DNA of 64,000 nucleotides from an uncultured Prevotellaceae bacterium (GTDB taxonomy: Bacteria > Bacteroidota > Bacteroidia > Bacteroidales > Bacteroidaceae): positions 186,001 to 250,000 of the forward strand of contig ONDM01000002.1 of assembly GCA_900316585.1 (NCBI GenBank). Reading direction: 5' to 3'. A program made the position numbers and the translations under genes. The notes beneath the pieces were generated by a model. The model did no database searches and was not told the DNA's origin. It worked only from the letters and a program-made list of their open reading frames with translations. Positions 51,729 through 61,338 of the stretch are shown here, piece by piece (the stretch's first letter is position 1; every line of letters begins with the position of its first letter).

Positions 51729-53183
51729 ATGAATACTGTGGAATTAAAACCAAAGATTATTTTTGACATTTTTGCAGAGATTAATCAAGTTCCTCGTCCA
51801 TCTGGACATGAGGAAAAGATGGGAGCCTATTTGAAAGGCTTTGCAGAGAAACATGGATTAGGTTTCAAAATGGATGCAGCTGGTAATGTCTTAATTAGTG
51901 CACCTGCCACTCCAGGTTATGAGAATAAAAAGCCTGTGATTATTCAGGCACATCAAGATATGGTGCCAGAAAAGAACCCTGATGTTGAAATGAACTTTTT
52001 GACTGATCCTATTAAAACAAAAATAAAGGGTGAGTGGATGATGGCTAAAGGCACTACTTTAGGCGCTGATGATGGTGTGGGTATTGCTATGGGATTAGCT
52101 GCTATGATTGATTCTGAAGTAGAACATGGACCTATGGAGTGTCTTTTTACTACAGATGAGGAACGTGGTTTGACAGGTGCAGAGGCAATAGAACGTGATT
52201 TTATGCACGGTAATATTTTAATTAATTTAGACTCTGAAGATGAAGGTGAACTTTTTGTAGGCTGTGCTGGTGGCATTCGAACTAATGCTGAGTTCACATA
52301 TAATCCAATTGAAGTTCCAGAAGGCTATATATTTTTAGAGTTAACTCTAAAAAATGGAAAGGGTGGTCACTCTGGCGATGATATTAATAAAGGTTTGGCT
52401 AATGCCAATAAGGTACTATTCCGCTTTTTGTATAAAGCTAATCGTAAATATGGTATGTATTTATGTAATTTTAATGGTGGAGGATTACATAATGCTATAC
52501 CTCGTGATGCTTCAGCAGTTATAGCAGTTCCGATGATGAATAAAGAAGAAATCCGTATTGATTTCAATAATTGGGCAGCAGGAATTAAAGAGGAGTTTAA
52601 GCGTACTGAGCCTAATATGGAATTGGTCATGCAAAGTACAGATCCTGTTCAAGCAATTGACAGTAAGAGTGCTGATAATCTTATAAATTGTATGATGGCC
52701 ATTGATAATGGTGTATTTGAAATGAGCCGTGATATAGAAGGGTTGGTTGAAACATCTTCAAATTTAGCTTCAGTTAAGATGGGAGAAGGTAATACCATTA
52801 GAGTTACAGCTAGTCAACGTAGCAGTGCTGATAATGGTAAGGAAGTTATGGCAGACACTATTCGTGCTGCGTTGGAACTTGGTGGAGCTAAGGTGGAAAA
52901 CGTTGCTTCATATCCAGGATGGTCTCCCAATATGGATAGTGAAATTCTTAAGATTGCTGTAGATACCTATCGTAAGTTATTTGATAAGGAACCTAAAGTT
53001 AAGGCTATCCATGCGGGTTTAGAGTGTGGTTTATTTAAAGAGAAATATCCAGAATTGGATATGATTTCTTTTGGTCCTACACTTCGTGGTGTACATTCTC
53101 CAGAAGAACGTCTGCATATACCAGCTGTAGATCTTTGTTGGCGTCATTTGAAGGCTATATTGAAAGCTATTCCAGAAATTTAA
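51729..53183 (+). CDS. pepD: Aminoacyl-histidine dipeptidase PepD (M20C)
   Basis: A 484-residue zinc peptidase of the M20C family that cleaves dipeptides such as Xaa-His. Metal-site motifs: IIQAHQDMVPEKN (His), GTTLGADDGVGIAMGLA (Asp bridge) and FTTDEERGLTGAEA (catalytic Glu and metal Glu), then INLDSEDEGELFVGCAGG and the terminal FGPTLRGVHSPEERLHI. The dimerisation domain lies about residues 185-395. It is cytoplasmic, without a signal peptide. Its -7 box is at 51653-51660, with a leader of about 65 nt, and it ends at a hairpin (53197-53219) that overlaps the start region of the next gene. Confidence 0.94.
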   Translation: MNTVELKPKIIFDIFAEINQVPRPSGHEEKMGAYLKGFAEKHGLGFKMDAAGNVLISAPATPGYENKKPVIIQAHQDMVPEKNPDVEMNFLTDPIKTKIKGEWMMAKGTTLGADDGVGIAMGLAAMIDSEVEHGPMECLFTTDEERGLTGAEAIERDFMHGNILINLDSEDEGELFVGCAGGIRTNAEFTYNPIEVPEGYIFLELTLKNGKGGHSGDDINKGLANANKVLFRFLYKANRKYGMYLCNFNGGGLHNAIPRDASAVIAVPMMNKEEIRIDFNNWAAGIKEEFKRTEPNMELVMQSTDPVQAIDSKSADNLINCMMAIDNGVFEMSRDIEGLVETSSNLASVKMGEGNTIRVTASQRSSADNGKEVMADTIRAALELGGAKVENVASYPGWSPNMDSEILKIAVDTYRKLFDKEPKVKAIHAGLECGLFKEKYPELDMISFGPTLRGVHSPEERLHIPAVDLCWRHLKAILKAIPEI

Positions 53184-53196
53184 TTAATAATCGTAT

Positions 53197-53219
53197 AGAG
53201 TGCACTTTATGTGCACTCT
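53197..53219 (+). terminator. Hairpin between pepD and the next gene
   Basis: A 9-bp perfect stem AGAGTGCAC (53197-53205) / GTGCACTCT (53211-53219) with a 5-nt loop, followed by only a few T. It may end pepD transcripts weakly. It includes the GTG at 53211 that opens the longest reading of the following gene. Confidence 0.55.
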
Positions 53220-54236
53220 TTCATATCCTTGCGTAGATTTATTTTTTTATTCGTTCTTACCACTTTCTCATTATTATGCTTCTCTCAATCTCGTTTCAGA
53301 TTAATGGAGTATAACGTAGAGAATCTTTTTGATGTTTTTCATGATTCATTGAAATCTGACCTGGAATTTCTTCCTGGATCTGTTAGGAATTGGACAAAAC
53401 ATCGCTTTTGGAATAAATTAATTCATATATCTCAAGTTATATCTTCAACTGCAGTCGACCAGCTGCCAGATGCTATTATGCTCTGTGAAGTTGAAAATGA
53501 TAGTGTTTTACGATATTTAACCCGTCGTTCTCCATTACGTATTGCTGGATATGATTATTACATAACCAATAGTCCTGACGAACGTGGAATAGATATCGCT
53601 TTTTTATACCAGAAAGCCACTTTCAAGCCGCTTCATTTTAATGAGTTTGAAATAGACAGGAATAGAATAGGAAATAAACCTACTCGTAATATTCTTTATA
53701 TTGAAGGGCTCACTCAAACGCGTGACACTTTGGATTTATTTCTTTGCCATTTTCCCAGTCGAGCGGGTGGGCAGAGAGTCACAGATTCATATCGCAGATA
53801 TGTAGCACAAGTGCTTAAAAATCAAGTGGATTCTATAATGATCCATAGAAATTATCCAAGAATTATAATAACTGGAGATTTTAATGACTTTCCTGATAAT
53901 GCTTCATTGAAAACTATATTAAAAGCATCTAAAGTCGAAGCAGTAGTCAATCCTTCATCTTTGTATAATTTAATGATAGAGAAGAAACCTGGAACCTATA
54001 AGTATAAAGGTAAGTGGAACACTTTAGATCAGTTTATTGTAAATGGGAACTTACTTATTCAGCAAGATGGTCATTTATATACATCTTCAAATTGGGTATA
54101 TATTCATCAACCCTCCTTTATATTGGAGGATGATTATGAATTTGGTGGGCAAAAGCCTTTTCGCACCTACAATGGTATGAGATATCAAGGAGGTTACAGT
54201 GATCATTTGCCAATAGTAGCTGATTTCCATTGGTGA
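53211..54236 (+). CDS. Exported endonuclease/exonuclease/phosphatase-fold protein
   Basis: An EEP-fold protein of 341 residues if started at GTG 53211, or 335 if started at TTG 53229 (giving MRRFIFLFVLTTFSLLCFSQ, a clean signal peptide). No ATG is available, and 53211 lies inside a hairpin, so I slightly prefer 53229. Catalytic motifs of the fold are present: YNVENLFD (N), MLCEVEND (Glu metal ligand), RGIDIAFLY, CHFPSR, ITGDFNDF (D-x-N) and the final YSDHLPIVADF (D-H). Exported members may hydrolyse phosphodiesters of nucleic acids or lipids; the substrate is unknown. It ends exactly next to convergent rlmH. Confidence 0.85.
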   Translation: MHSFISLRRFIFLFVLTTFSLLCFSQSRFRLMEYNVENLFDVFHDSLKSDLEFLPGSVRNWTKHRFWNKLIHISQVISSTAVDQLPDAIMLCEVENDSVLRYLTRRSPLRIAGYDYYITNSPDERGIDIAFLYQKATFKPLHFNEFEIDRNRIGNKPTRNILYIEGLTQTRDTLDLFLCHFPSRAGGQRVTDSYRRYVAQVLKNQVDSIMIHRNYPRIIITGDFNDFPDNASLKTILKASKVEAVVNPSSLYNLMIEKKPGTYKYKGKWNTLDQFIVNGNLLIQQDGHLYTSSNWVYIHQPSFILEDDYEFGGQKPFRTYNGMRYQGGYSDHLPIVADFHW

Positions 54237-54710
54237 TTATTCATGGTGATATGGGCCACCATTTAGGATAGTCATAGCACGGTAGAGTTGTTCCACGAAA
54301 ATAAGACGAATCATTTGGTGGGAAAATGTCATTTTCGAAAGAGATATTTTCTCTTGAGCTATATTGTAAACTCGCTGAGAGAAACCATAGGGACCTCCAA
54401 TAATGAATACAAGTCGTTTGTTAACAGTATTCATTTTTTGTTTAGTCCATTCTGCAAATTCAATGCTTCTGAATTCTTTCCCATGTTCATCTAATAGTAT
54501 CACAACATCTCCTTGTTGAAGAGCTTTAAGGATTAAGTCAGCCTCTTTCTCTTTCTGTTGCTGCTCTGAAAGGTTTTTCGTGTTTCTTAATTCAGGCAGA
54601 ACTTCAAAATGAAAATTAAGGTAGTGTTTCAACCGTGAAATGTAGTCATCAATTCCTGTGATGTAATGCTTTTCGGTGGTTTTGCCTACAACGAGTAATA
54701 CTGTTTTCAT
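54237..54710 (-). CDS. rlmH: 23S rRNA (pseudouridine1915-N3)-methyltransferase RlmH
   Basis: A 157-residue SPOUT methyltransferase that methylates pseudouridine 1915 of 23S rRNA. It starts MKTVLLVVGKTTEKHY and ends in the trefoil-knot region: VILLDEHGKEFRSIEFAEW, FIIGGPYGFSQRV (SAM-binding) and KMTFSHQMIRLIFVEQLYRAMTILNGGPYHH, all RlmH signatures. Length is typical. The -7 box TATTTTTG (54722-54715) ends 4 nt before the ATG, so the transcript is probably leaderless. Confidence 0.96.
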   Translation of the reverse strand: MKTVLLVVGKTTEKHYITGIDDYISRLKHYLNFHFEVLPELRNTKNLSEQQQKEKEADLILKALQQGDVVILLDEHGKEFRSIEFAEWTKQKMNTVNKRLVFIIGGPYGFSQRVYNIAQEKISLSKMTFSHQMIRLIFVEQLYRAMTILNGGPYHHE

Positions 54711-54714
54711 ATTG

Positions 54715-54722
54715 CAAAAATA
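54715..54722 (-). promoter_or_regulatory. -7 box of rlmH, leaderless spacing
   Basis: TATTTTTG on the minus strand, 4 nt before the ATG at 54710. It is the same spacing as at the TSUP permease (10404-10411) and the 5-formyl-THF cyclo-ligase (61413-61420). Confidence 0.55.
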
Positions 54723-54915
54723 GTGTATTTAAAACAAATAATCTAGGATAAAATTATTTATTTGTGAATTATTAATTCTAGGTTTTTTTTACTATTTTAT
54801 TTTTATATGTAAATATGGATTATAATAGAATTGCTTTTTAGTCCTTCAAAGATTTCGAAAATTGTTTCATTTGTAGTAGCTAATCAATTGTTACTGGAAA
54901 AAAGTTTGACTAATT

Positions 54916-54947
54916 TTGGTTAAAGTCAGATTATTTTCTATATTTGT
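54916..54947 (+). promoter_or_regulatory. Promoter of the phospho-sugar mutase gene
   Basis: TTTG (54916-54919), 20 nt, TATATTTG (54940-54947): full match to the Bacteroides consensus. The leader to the ATG at 54997 is about 45 nt. Confidence 0.78.
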
Positions 54948-54996
54948 AAGCTAGAATATAACATCTGAAATCAAAAAATTATTAATATGTTCTATT

Positions 54997-56742
54997 ATGG
55001 AAAACGAAGAATTGATTAAGAAATGTACCGAAGCTGCAAAGAAGTGGCTTTCTCCTTCTTTTGATGCTGAGACTCGTGCAGAAGTTCAAGCTATGCTTGA
55101 TGCAGAGGACAAGACTCCATTAATTGACGCATTTTATCGAAACCTGGAATTTGGTACAGGTGGTTTGCGTGGTATCATGGGAGCAGGAACTAACCGAATG
55201 AACAAATATATTGTCGGAATGGCAACTCAGGGCTTTGCTAATTATGTTCTGAAAGCCTTTCCTGGTCGTAAAGATTTAGCGGCAGTTGTTGGCCATGATT
55301 GTCGTAATCACGGTCGTGAATTTGCTGAGACTGTGGCAGCTATTTTTTCTGCTAATGGTATAAAATGCTATTTGTTTGAGAGTTTGCGTCCTACACCTGA
55401 AATATCTTTTGCTATACGTAAATTACATGCTCAGTGTGGTGTGAATGTTACAGCATCTCATAACCCTAAAGAATATAATGGTTATAAGGCATATTGGGAA
55501 GATGGTGCTCAAGTCCTATCTCCACATGACACTGGTATCATAGAGGAGGTAAATAAGGTAACTATTGATGATGTTAAATTTGATGCAAACTGGGATTTAA
55601 TAGAAATCATTGGTGGTGAAATGGATTATGATTATATGACAGCTGTTCATGAGGCTTTAATTGATCAGGATGTCATCAATCGTCAGAAAGATTTAAACAT
55701 AGTTTATTCTGCTATGCATGGAACTGGTAGAGTTGTTGTTCCTCTATGTCTTCGTTCTTGGGGGTTCCAGAATATACATGTTGTTCCAGAGCAAATGGTT
55801 ATAGATGGCAACTTCCCTACAGTTGTTTCTCCTAATCCAGAGAATGCTGAAGCTATGACATTAGGAATGAAGCTAGGAACTAAGTTGAATGCAGACTTAG
55901 TAGTTGCAACTGATCCTGATGCAGACCGTTTGGCTATTGTTTGCCGTGATAACAAGGGCGAGTGGATTATCATAAATGGAAATCAGACTTGTATGATGTT
56001 CTGCTATTACATCATTAAGAACAAGAAGGCTTTAAGTCAGTTGAAATCTACAGATTTCTTGGTAAAGACTATTGTTACAACTGAGGTTATTGCAGAAATA
56101 GCTAAAAAGAACAACGTTGAACTTCGTGATTGTTATACAGGTTTCAAATGGATTGCTCGTGAAATCGCCATTTCAGAAGGTAAACAGAAATATATTGGAG
56201 GTGGTGAGGAAAGCTTTGGTTTCTTACCATATGATAAGGTCCGTGATAAAGATGCTCCAGCTTCAATTTGTTTAATTTGTGAAATCGCTGCATGGGCTAA
56301 AGATCAGGGAAAGACCTTATATGACTTGTTGATGCAGATTTATTCCGAGTATGGCTTCTCTAAGGAGTTTACAATTAATGTAGTTAAGCCTGGTAAGAGC
56401 GGTGCAGATGAAATCAAGCAAATGATGGCTGATTTCCGTACTAACCCTCCAAAAGAATTGGGAGGTTCTAAGGTTGTTACTATTAAAGACTACCAAACCT
56501 TGCAGTTGGCTGATGTAAATGCTGGTACAGTTAAGCATTTGGATATGCCAGCAACAAGTAATGTTTTGCAGTATTTCTGTGAGGATGGAACAAAGGTGAG
56601 TGTTCGTCCATCAGGAACTGAGCCTAAGATTAAGTTCTACTGCGAAGTAAAGGGTAAGATGACTAGTGCAGAAGATTATCCTGTTTTGTCTGAAAAGGCT
56701 ATGGAGAAGATTGAAGCTATTAAGGTCAGCTTAAAGTTATAA
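54997..56742 (+). CDS. Phospho-sugar mutase (PGM2-like phosphoglucomutase/phosphomannomutase)
   Basis: A 581-residue cytoplasmic alpha-D-phosphohexomutase of the longer PGM2-like class, distinct from the 462-residue GlmM-like protein at 2.5 kb. Motifs: FGTGGLRGIMGAGTNRMN (N-terminal phosphate grip), TASHNPKEYNGYK with phosphoserine S154, DPDADRLAIV (metal loop), GGGEESFGFL (sugar loop) and RPSGTEPKIKFY (C-terminal phosphate loop). Likely interconverts glucose 1- and 6-phosphate, or the mannose equivalents. An in-frame ATG at 54988 gives three fewer certain residues and is not used. A terminator follows at 56758-56792. Confidence 0.92.
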   Translation: MENEELIKKCTEAAKKWLSPSFDAETRAEVQAMLDAEDKTPLIDAFYRNLEFGTGGLRGIMGAGTNRMNKYIVGMATQGFANYVLKAFPGRKDLAAVVGHDCRNHGREFAETVAAIFSANGIKCYLFESLRPTPEISFAIRKLHAQCGVNVTASHNPKEYNGYKAYWEDGAQVLSPHDTGIIEEVNKVTIDDVKFDANWDLIEIIGGEMDYDYMTAVHEALIDQDVINRQKDLNIVYSAMHGTGRVVVPLCLRSWGFQNIHVVPEQMVIDGNFPTVVSPNPENAEAMTLGMKLGTKLNADLVVATDPDADRLAIVCRDNKGEWIIINGNQTCMMFCYYIIKNKKALSQLKSTDFLVKTIVTTEVIAEIAKKNNVELRDCYTGFKWIAREIAISEGKQKYIGGGEESFGFLPYDKVRDKDAPASICLICEIAAWAKDQGKTLYDLLMQIYSEYGFSKEFTINVVKPGKSGADEIKQMMADFRTNPPKELGGSKVVTIKDYQTLQLADVNAGTVKHLDMPATSNVLQYFCEDGTKVSVRPSGTEPKIKFYCEVKGKMTSAEDYPVLSEKAMEKIEAIKVSLKL

Positions 56743-56757
56743 ATATATAAACCCTGA

Positions 56758-56792
56758 TAAAAAAAGGATGCATAATGTGCATCCTTTTTTTA
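56758..56792. terminator. Bidirectional terminator, 15-bp perfect stem
   Basis: Left arm 56758-56772 and right arm 56778-56792 are perfect inverted complements with a 5-nt loop; the core GGATGCA/TGCATCC is flanked by seven A and seven T. It serves the mutase gene and the convergent 5'-nucleotidase gene. Confidence 0.93.
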
Positions 56793-56800
56793 TACTTCGA

Positions 56801-58537
56801 TTATTTGAAAAGTTCTTCTAAGTTTTTCTTTCCAGCAGGAATAGTCCATGATTCTGGTATGAATTTCCAGTTGCTCATGTGAGGTGGTGTAATAGTTTTC
56901 TTTTCTTCGATATGTTTGATCAAATAATAACGTAAATCTTTATCTGTACTGTTTACTATCCGTTTAAGAATTTCTTGTTTTGTTAAGCCAGCTCCTTTAG
57001 TTAGTAAATCTCCACCTCCATTTCCCCTATAGGAGTTTATGGCAACATTGTATCGTTTGTTCAAATTAAATGGGGTACCATCTGTCAAAGATATTATTTT
57101 TACTTTTTCTCCCTCTGGTTTTGTTACATCTACAGTGTAATTGATACCAGCAGCTGTATCAAAATTAAAGTAGAAATTTTTGAATCCTAAATGCTGATCG
57201 TCTGAAGCATCTTTATTTAGTAACAACAGATCATCATTTGCACTTTTCATTAGGTTTGTCCAGCTTGCATAACTCATTTCCAATTCATCTTTAATTTCTT
57301 GTCCAGTAAGGCTCATAGTGTATAGATAGTTTTCGAAACGGTAAAGATTAAACATGTCACCTACTGTAAGGTCACCTGCAGGAATTACGGCATTAAGTGA
57401 GAGTGGAGCTGTAATCGAAATAGGAGCACCAGTAATATCCATTTGCAACTGATGTATAAGACTTAGAAAATCACATGGGCCAATAAATGCTTCTTTTGCA
57501 TAAAGTGTTTTGGTTAACTTTCCAATTTTTCGATTGATAAAATCAATTGATTGTTGCTTTTGAGGAGCAAATTCCTTTTCAAAGTCTGTGTCTATTGGAT
57601 AGTCTTTCATGTCTTTCAGTTCTGGCTTGATTTCTTTAGAAACTACTTTCCCATTTTTAAGTTGGAAAGTGACATGTATTAAACTAAGGAATTCAGCTTC
57701 ATTATCAGGATTAATACAGTATACAGTTTTCCCTTCTGGATCAATTATTTCTTCTAGAAAATTTTTGTGGTCATGACCATAAAAGATGACATCAAAGCCA
57801 GCGACCTTTTCTGGTATTACGAATGAAGCATCCTCTAAGACTTCACCTTCAGCAGTTTCGTTACGACTATCAGAACCTGAGTGTAATAGTCCAACAATTA
57901 AATCTGGCTTTTCTTTTTTTACTTCTGGAATCCATATTTTTGCACATTCTACCATATCTTGAAACTCTAATCCATCCCAAAGAATTTCTGGAAGCCACTT
58001 AGGTACAGCTGGAGTAATCATACCTATTATGGCAATTTTAATACCACTTCGTTCTATAATAGTATAAGGTTGAAAGTAAGGTTTACCAGTCTTTGAATCA
58101 ATTATGTTGGCACCTAAAACAGGGTGGTTGCATTGACTATAAAATTTGTCATATACTGCATGTCCAGTTTCAATATCATGGTTCCCTACGGCAGCTGCAT
58201 CGCATTTTAAGTAGTTTAGCATTTTTGCGACTTGATGTACTTTTGCTGTATCCATATAGTTAAAGTAGTAGACTTCAGGTTGACCTTGAAGAATGTCTCC
58301 ATTTTCTAAATATAAAAGATTGTCTCCAAGTTCATTGCGGGTCTCTTTTAGATATTGTGACACACGAGATAGAGAGGAATGTTGTATTTTACCATTACGG
58401 AAATCATAATCGTAAAAAGCACCATGCACATCGCTTGTTTCAGCTAGTTGAATCTTGACTGTTCTTTCTTCTACTGAGCATGATAAAATAGTCAGTGTGA
58501 TAAAGGCCGAGATTAATAAGTATAAATATCTTTTCAT
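56801..58537 (-). CDS. 5'-nucleotidase / 2',3'-cyclic phosphodiesterase family lipoprotein
   Basis: A 578-residue exported lipoprotein (MKRYLYLLISAFITLTILSC, lipobox ILSC). The N-terminal metallophosphatase domain has the metal motifs TSDVHG, ENGDILQG, AVGNHDIE, LLHSGSD and YGHDHKN. The C-terminal 5'-nucleotidase domain (about 330-560) contains MSLTGQEIKDELEMS and NSYRGNGGGDLLTKG, as in UshA and CpdB. It would hydrolyse extracellular nucleotides or cyclic nucleotides to nucleosides for salvage. It overlaps nudC by 4 bp (start within the nudC stop), so the two nucleotide-degrading genes are coupled. Confidence 0.9.
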   Translation of the reverse strand: MKRYLYLLISAFITLTILSCSVEERTVKIQLAETSDVHGAFYDYDFRNGKIQHSSLSRVSQYLKETRNELGDNLLYLENGDILQGQPEVYYFNYMDTAKVHQVAKMLNYLKCDAAAVGNHDIETGHAVYDKFYSQCNHPVLGANIIDSKTGKPYFQPYTIIERSGIKIAIIGMITPAVPKWLPEILWDGLEFQDMVECAKIWIPEVKKEKPDLIVGLLHSGSDSRNETAEGEVLEDASFVIPEKVAGFDVIFYGHDHKNFLEEIIDPEGKTVYCINPDNEAEFLSLIHVTFQLKNGKVVSKEIKPELKDMKDYPIDTDFEKEFAPQKQQSIDFINRKIGKLTKTLYAKEAFIGPCDFLSLIHQLQMDITGAPISITAPLSLNAVIPAGDLTVGDMFNLYRFENYLYTMSLTGQEIKDELEMSYASWTNLMKSANDDLLLLNKDASDDQHLGFKNFYFNFDTAAGINYTVDVTKPEGEKVKIISLTDGTPFNLNKRYNVAINSYRGNGGGDLLTKGAGLTKQEILKRIVNSTDKDLRYYLIKHIEEKKTITPPHMSNWKFIPESWTIPAGKKNLEELFK

Positions 58538-59301
58538 AGTATATTGTTTTGTTTTTCTAGCCAGTGGTTAATTAATTTTCTTGCAATGGATAGTTTTTGC
58601 GGAAGTTCAGGAAGATTGTCTTTTGTAAACCATCCACCACCTCCGAGTTCACTACGTTGGAGATGAATTTCTCCACTTTCGTATTCAGCTGTAAAGCCTA
58701 CCATGAGACCACAAGGATAAGGCCAAGGTTGACTGTCGAAATACTTGATGTTTTTAATGGTAAGACTAGTCTCTTCACGTACTTCCCGTTTCACACATTC
58801 TTCTAGAGTTTCACCCGTTTCTACGAAACCTGCAACTAAACCGAAAAATTTGCCACGAAAATTATGTGCGTGAACCATTAGAATTTCGTTTCCTTTTTGT
58901 ATTAGAACGATGCATGCTACAGCTACATTTGGCCATATTTCTTTTCCACACATTGTACATTTTTTGCTGATTGGAGAATTAAATTTCAAAGGTCCTCCAC
59001 AACAGCCACAGTATTTGTTATTAGTGTCCCAATATAATAGTTCTCTACACTTGCCAGCTTTCTGATAATGCTCGTAGGGCAGTATTTCGTAGGAGGGCCT
59101 GAGTGAAATCATTATTTGCTTTTCATCTTCAATAATGGGTGATGGGATGGAAATAGCAGAGTAACCATTTTCTGGTGTTATTATGGTAGTCCAAGGTGCC
59201 ACTTTTACTGGTGGTTCTTCAGCAAATGGGACTACCAACTGGTTACCTTCTTTCCAAAGGAGCAATTCGTCTTGACAGAATACATACCAGTATTGTTTCA
59301 T
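58534..59301 (-). CDS. nudC: NADH pyrophosphatase NudC
   Basis: A 255-residue Nudix hydrolase that splits NAD(H) to NMN(H) and AMP and can remove NAD caps from RNA. The zinc ribbon CGCCGG...CTMCGKEIWP (about residues 97-121) is followed by the Nudix box GFVETGETLEECVKREVREE (near 160) and the NudC-specific SQPWPYPCGLM motif. The N-terminal domain is short. It starts two bases after fbp ends and overlaps the 5'-nucleotidase gene by 4 bp, forming a minus-strand group fbp-nudC-nucleotidase. Confidence 0.93.
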   Translation of the reverse strand: MKQYWYVFCQDELLLWKEGNQLVVPFAEEPPVKVAPWTTIITPENGYSAISIPSPIIEDEKQIMISLRPSYEILPYEHYQKAGKCRELLYWDTNNKYCGCCGGPLKFNSPISKKCTMCGKEIWPNVAVACIVLIQKGNEILMVHAHNFRGKFFGLVAGFVETGETLEECVKREVREETSLTIKNIKYFDSQPWPYPCGLMVGFTAEYESGEIHLQRSELGGGGWFTKDNLPELPQKLSIARKLINHWLEKQNNIL

Positions 59302-59303
59302 GA

Positions 59304-61313
59304 TTAATTATGTTTATTTTCTTTTTCTTTAATGAAACCATTCCGGTATGCGTATAATAGCTTCTTAAGATCATCAATTTGTCTCTGAAGTTCTCTACCG
59401 AGATCAGTGTCCTTTACCATTACGCGATGTGCACTAAGTTCAACTAATTGGGTGGTCGAAACAATATCTGTTCCTTTTTCTATAGCGTCCTTAGTTGATG
59501 TAAAAGGTTCGTGTTGGACTAATTGTAGACCTCTGGAATGATAAACTAATGTGTAGCCTGCAATTCCAGTCTTTTCATGATATGCTTTAGCAAAACCACC
59601 GTCGATAACTATGAGTTTACCATGAGCTTTTATTGGGCTTTCACCTTTGGTAGCAGCTTTAACAGGAACATGGCCATTCACTATGTGGCGATGCTCTCCT
59701 ATGACACCAAATTCATCGAGAATGGCATCGCAAACTTTTTCATTATCTCGGTATGTGTAGTAGTAACCTTTCTCTTCTTTAGACATGGATTTGTCTTTTA
59801 AAAAATAACTTTCAAATGTAGCCATTTTGTCCTTGTCAAAGAGTGGAGAATTTTTACCACACCATAAATACCATATGTAATCCCGTGCATATTGGCGCTC
59901 TTCCTTACTTATTTCTGAATTGAAAGCACATCGGGTTTGACGTCCTACTTCGTTCATTAGTGCTTTCCCATGAAAATAGTGGTCACGTATCTTGACATCT
60001 TTGAATGTTCCATCTTCATTTAAAGGTATTGATGCATGAAATAGGAGATTTCCATTACAAACATTATACATACATCCATTGGTGAATAGGCACTTAACAT
60101 GCTTTTGAAGCTTGTCGCTAGTGCAAAATGAATGTTTAAGCCTTTCCATAATATCTTTTTCTGATTCAGTCAAATCATATGGATGCTCTTGGTTGATTGT
60201 AGGGAAATTTGTATCCCACATTTCATAATCTTTGTCATTATAATGGAACACGCCTCTATCCAAGTCTATAAATTCTAGCAGTTTACGAGATTCCATTTCA
60301 AAATCAGGTCGACGGTCTATGATGGCAGCTTCTAATTTAAATTGGATAATTGTAATAGCTTTGTGCATTTGTGCAAGTAGACGTGTGGATTTGGTGTCGA
60401 AATGTGCAGGCTCAGCTACAATTGGTTGGAATCTTTCGCAAGGATCATCTTTATAAGTTTCCATGGCAAATGTCGCTAATGGCAAAAGGTTGATTCCATA
60501 CCCATCTTCTAATGTCGCCATATTTCCATATCGGAAACTAATACGTAGGACGTTTGCGATGCAAGCTAGGTTGCCTGCTGCGGCACCTATCCAGTTAATA
60601 TCATGATTGCCCCATTGTACATCGAAATGATGATAATGGCGAAGAGTTTCCATGATAATGTGAGCACCTGGGCCACGGTCCCAAATATCTCCTACGATGT
60701 GAAGTTGGTCAATAGAGAGACGTTGAATGACATTGCATAGAGCAACAATGAAATCATCAGCACGCCCGATGTCAATAATGGTTTTTATAATTTGGTTAAA
60801 GTATTCTTGCTTATTTGGTTCAGCAGATGACTCATGAAGTAGTTCTTGAATGATATAAGAATAGTCTTCGGGAAGTGATTTGCGTACTTTTGATCGTGTG
60901 TATTTAGAAGATACATTTTGGCATACTGTAACTAATTGGTGCAAGGTAATCATATACCAATCATCAAGATTCTCCTCTTTCTGTTTAATGATATTGAGTT
61001 TTTCTTCTGGGTAATATATAAGAGTACATAATTCATGCTTTTCATTTTCACGCATGGTAAGGCCAAAAATCTCATTTACCTTACGCTTAATATTTCCAGA
61101 TGCATTTTTGAGTACATGAATAAAGGCTTCATATTCACCATGTAAATCAGAAATGAAATGCTCTGTGCCTTTTGGTAGGTTGTTTATTGCCTCTAAATTA
61201 ATGATTTCTGTACTTGCGGAAGCAATAGTAGAAAAAGAGCCACTAAGTAGTTGTAAATAGCGCATATCTTTTCCTATCATTTGGGGAGTGATTGGCTGAC
61301 TATTCTGATCCAT
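59304..61313 (-). CDS. fbp: Fructose-1,6-bisphosphatase class III
   Basis: A 669-residue gluconeogenic enzyme of the Firmicutes/Bacteroidetes class, a metallophosphatase unrelated to class I. Metal motifs: FISDLHGEYEAFIH, VGDIWDRGPGAHIIM and QWGNHDINWIGAAAGN, then the C-terminal domain with HIVNGHVPVKAATKGESPIKAHGKLIVIDGGFAKAYH. Length and motifs match the class. A -7 box TATTTTTG lies at 61346-61339, about 25 nt before the ATG. It is back to back with the 5-formyl-THF cyclo-ligase gene and first in the set with nudC and the 5'-nucleotidase. Confidence 0.96.
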   Translation of the reverse strand: MDQNSQPITPQMIGKDMRYLQLLSGSFSTIASASTEIINLEAINNLPKGTEHFISDLHGEYEAFIHVLKNASGNIKRKVNEIFGLTMRENEKHELCTLIYYPEEKLNIIKQKEENLDDWYMITLHQLVTVCQNVSSKYTRSKVRKSLPEDYSYIIQELLHESSAEPNKQEYFNQIIKTIIDIGRADDFIVALCNVIQRLSIDQLHIVGDIWDRGPGAHIIMETLRHYHHFDVQWGNHDINWIGAAAGNLACIANVLRISFRYGNMATLEDGYGINLLPLATFAMETYKDDPCERFQPIVAEPAHFDTKSTRLLAQMHKAITIIQFKLEAAIIDRRPDFEMESRKLLEFIDLDRGVFHYNDKDYEMWDTNFPTINQEHPYDLTESEKDIMERLKHSFCTSDKLQKHVKCLFTNGCMYNVCNGNLLFHASIPLNEDGTFKDVKIRDHYFHGKALMNEVGRQTRCAFNSEISKEERQYARDYIWYLWCGKNSPLFDKDKMATFESYFLKDKSMSKEEKGYYYTYRDNEKVCDAILDEFGVIGEHRHIVNGHVPVKAATKGESPIKAHGKLIVIDGGFAKAYHEKTGIAGYTLVYHSRGLQLVQHEPFTSTKDAIEKGTDIVSTTQLVELSAHRVMVKDTDLGRELQRQIDDLKKLLYAYRNGFIKEKENKHN

Positions 61314-61338
61314 GTTGAGTTATTTATTGTTATATCTA

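Larger units (their letters stand above)
54711..54996. other. 286-bp AT-rich divergent intergenic region
   Basis: It contains the rlmH -7 box at its left end and the mutase promoter (54916-54947) at its right. Between them is AT-rich sequence with a weak inverted GAATT/AATTC followed by eight T near 54785; I see no gene or tRNA in it. Confidence 0.5.
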
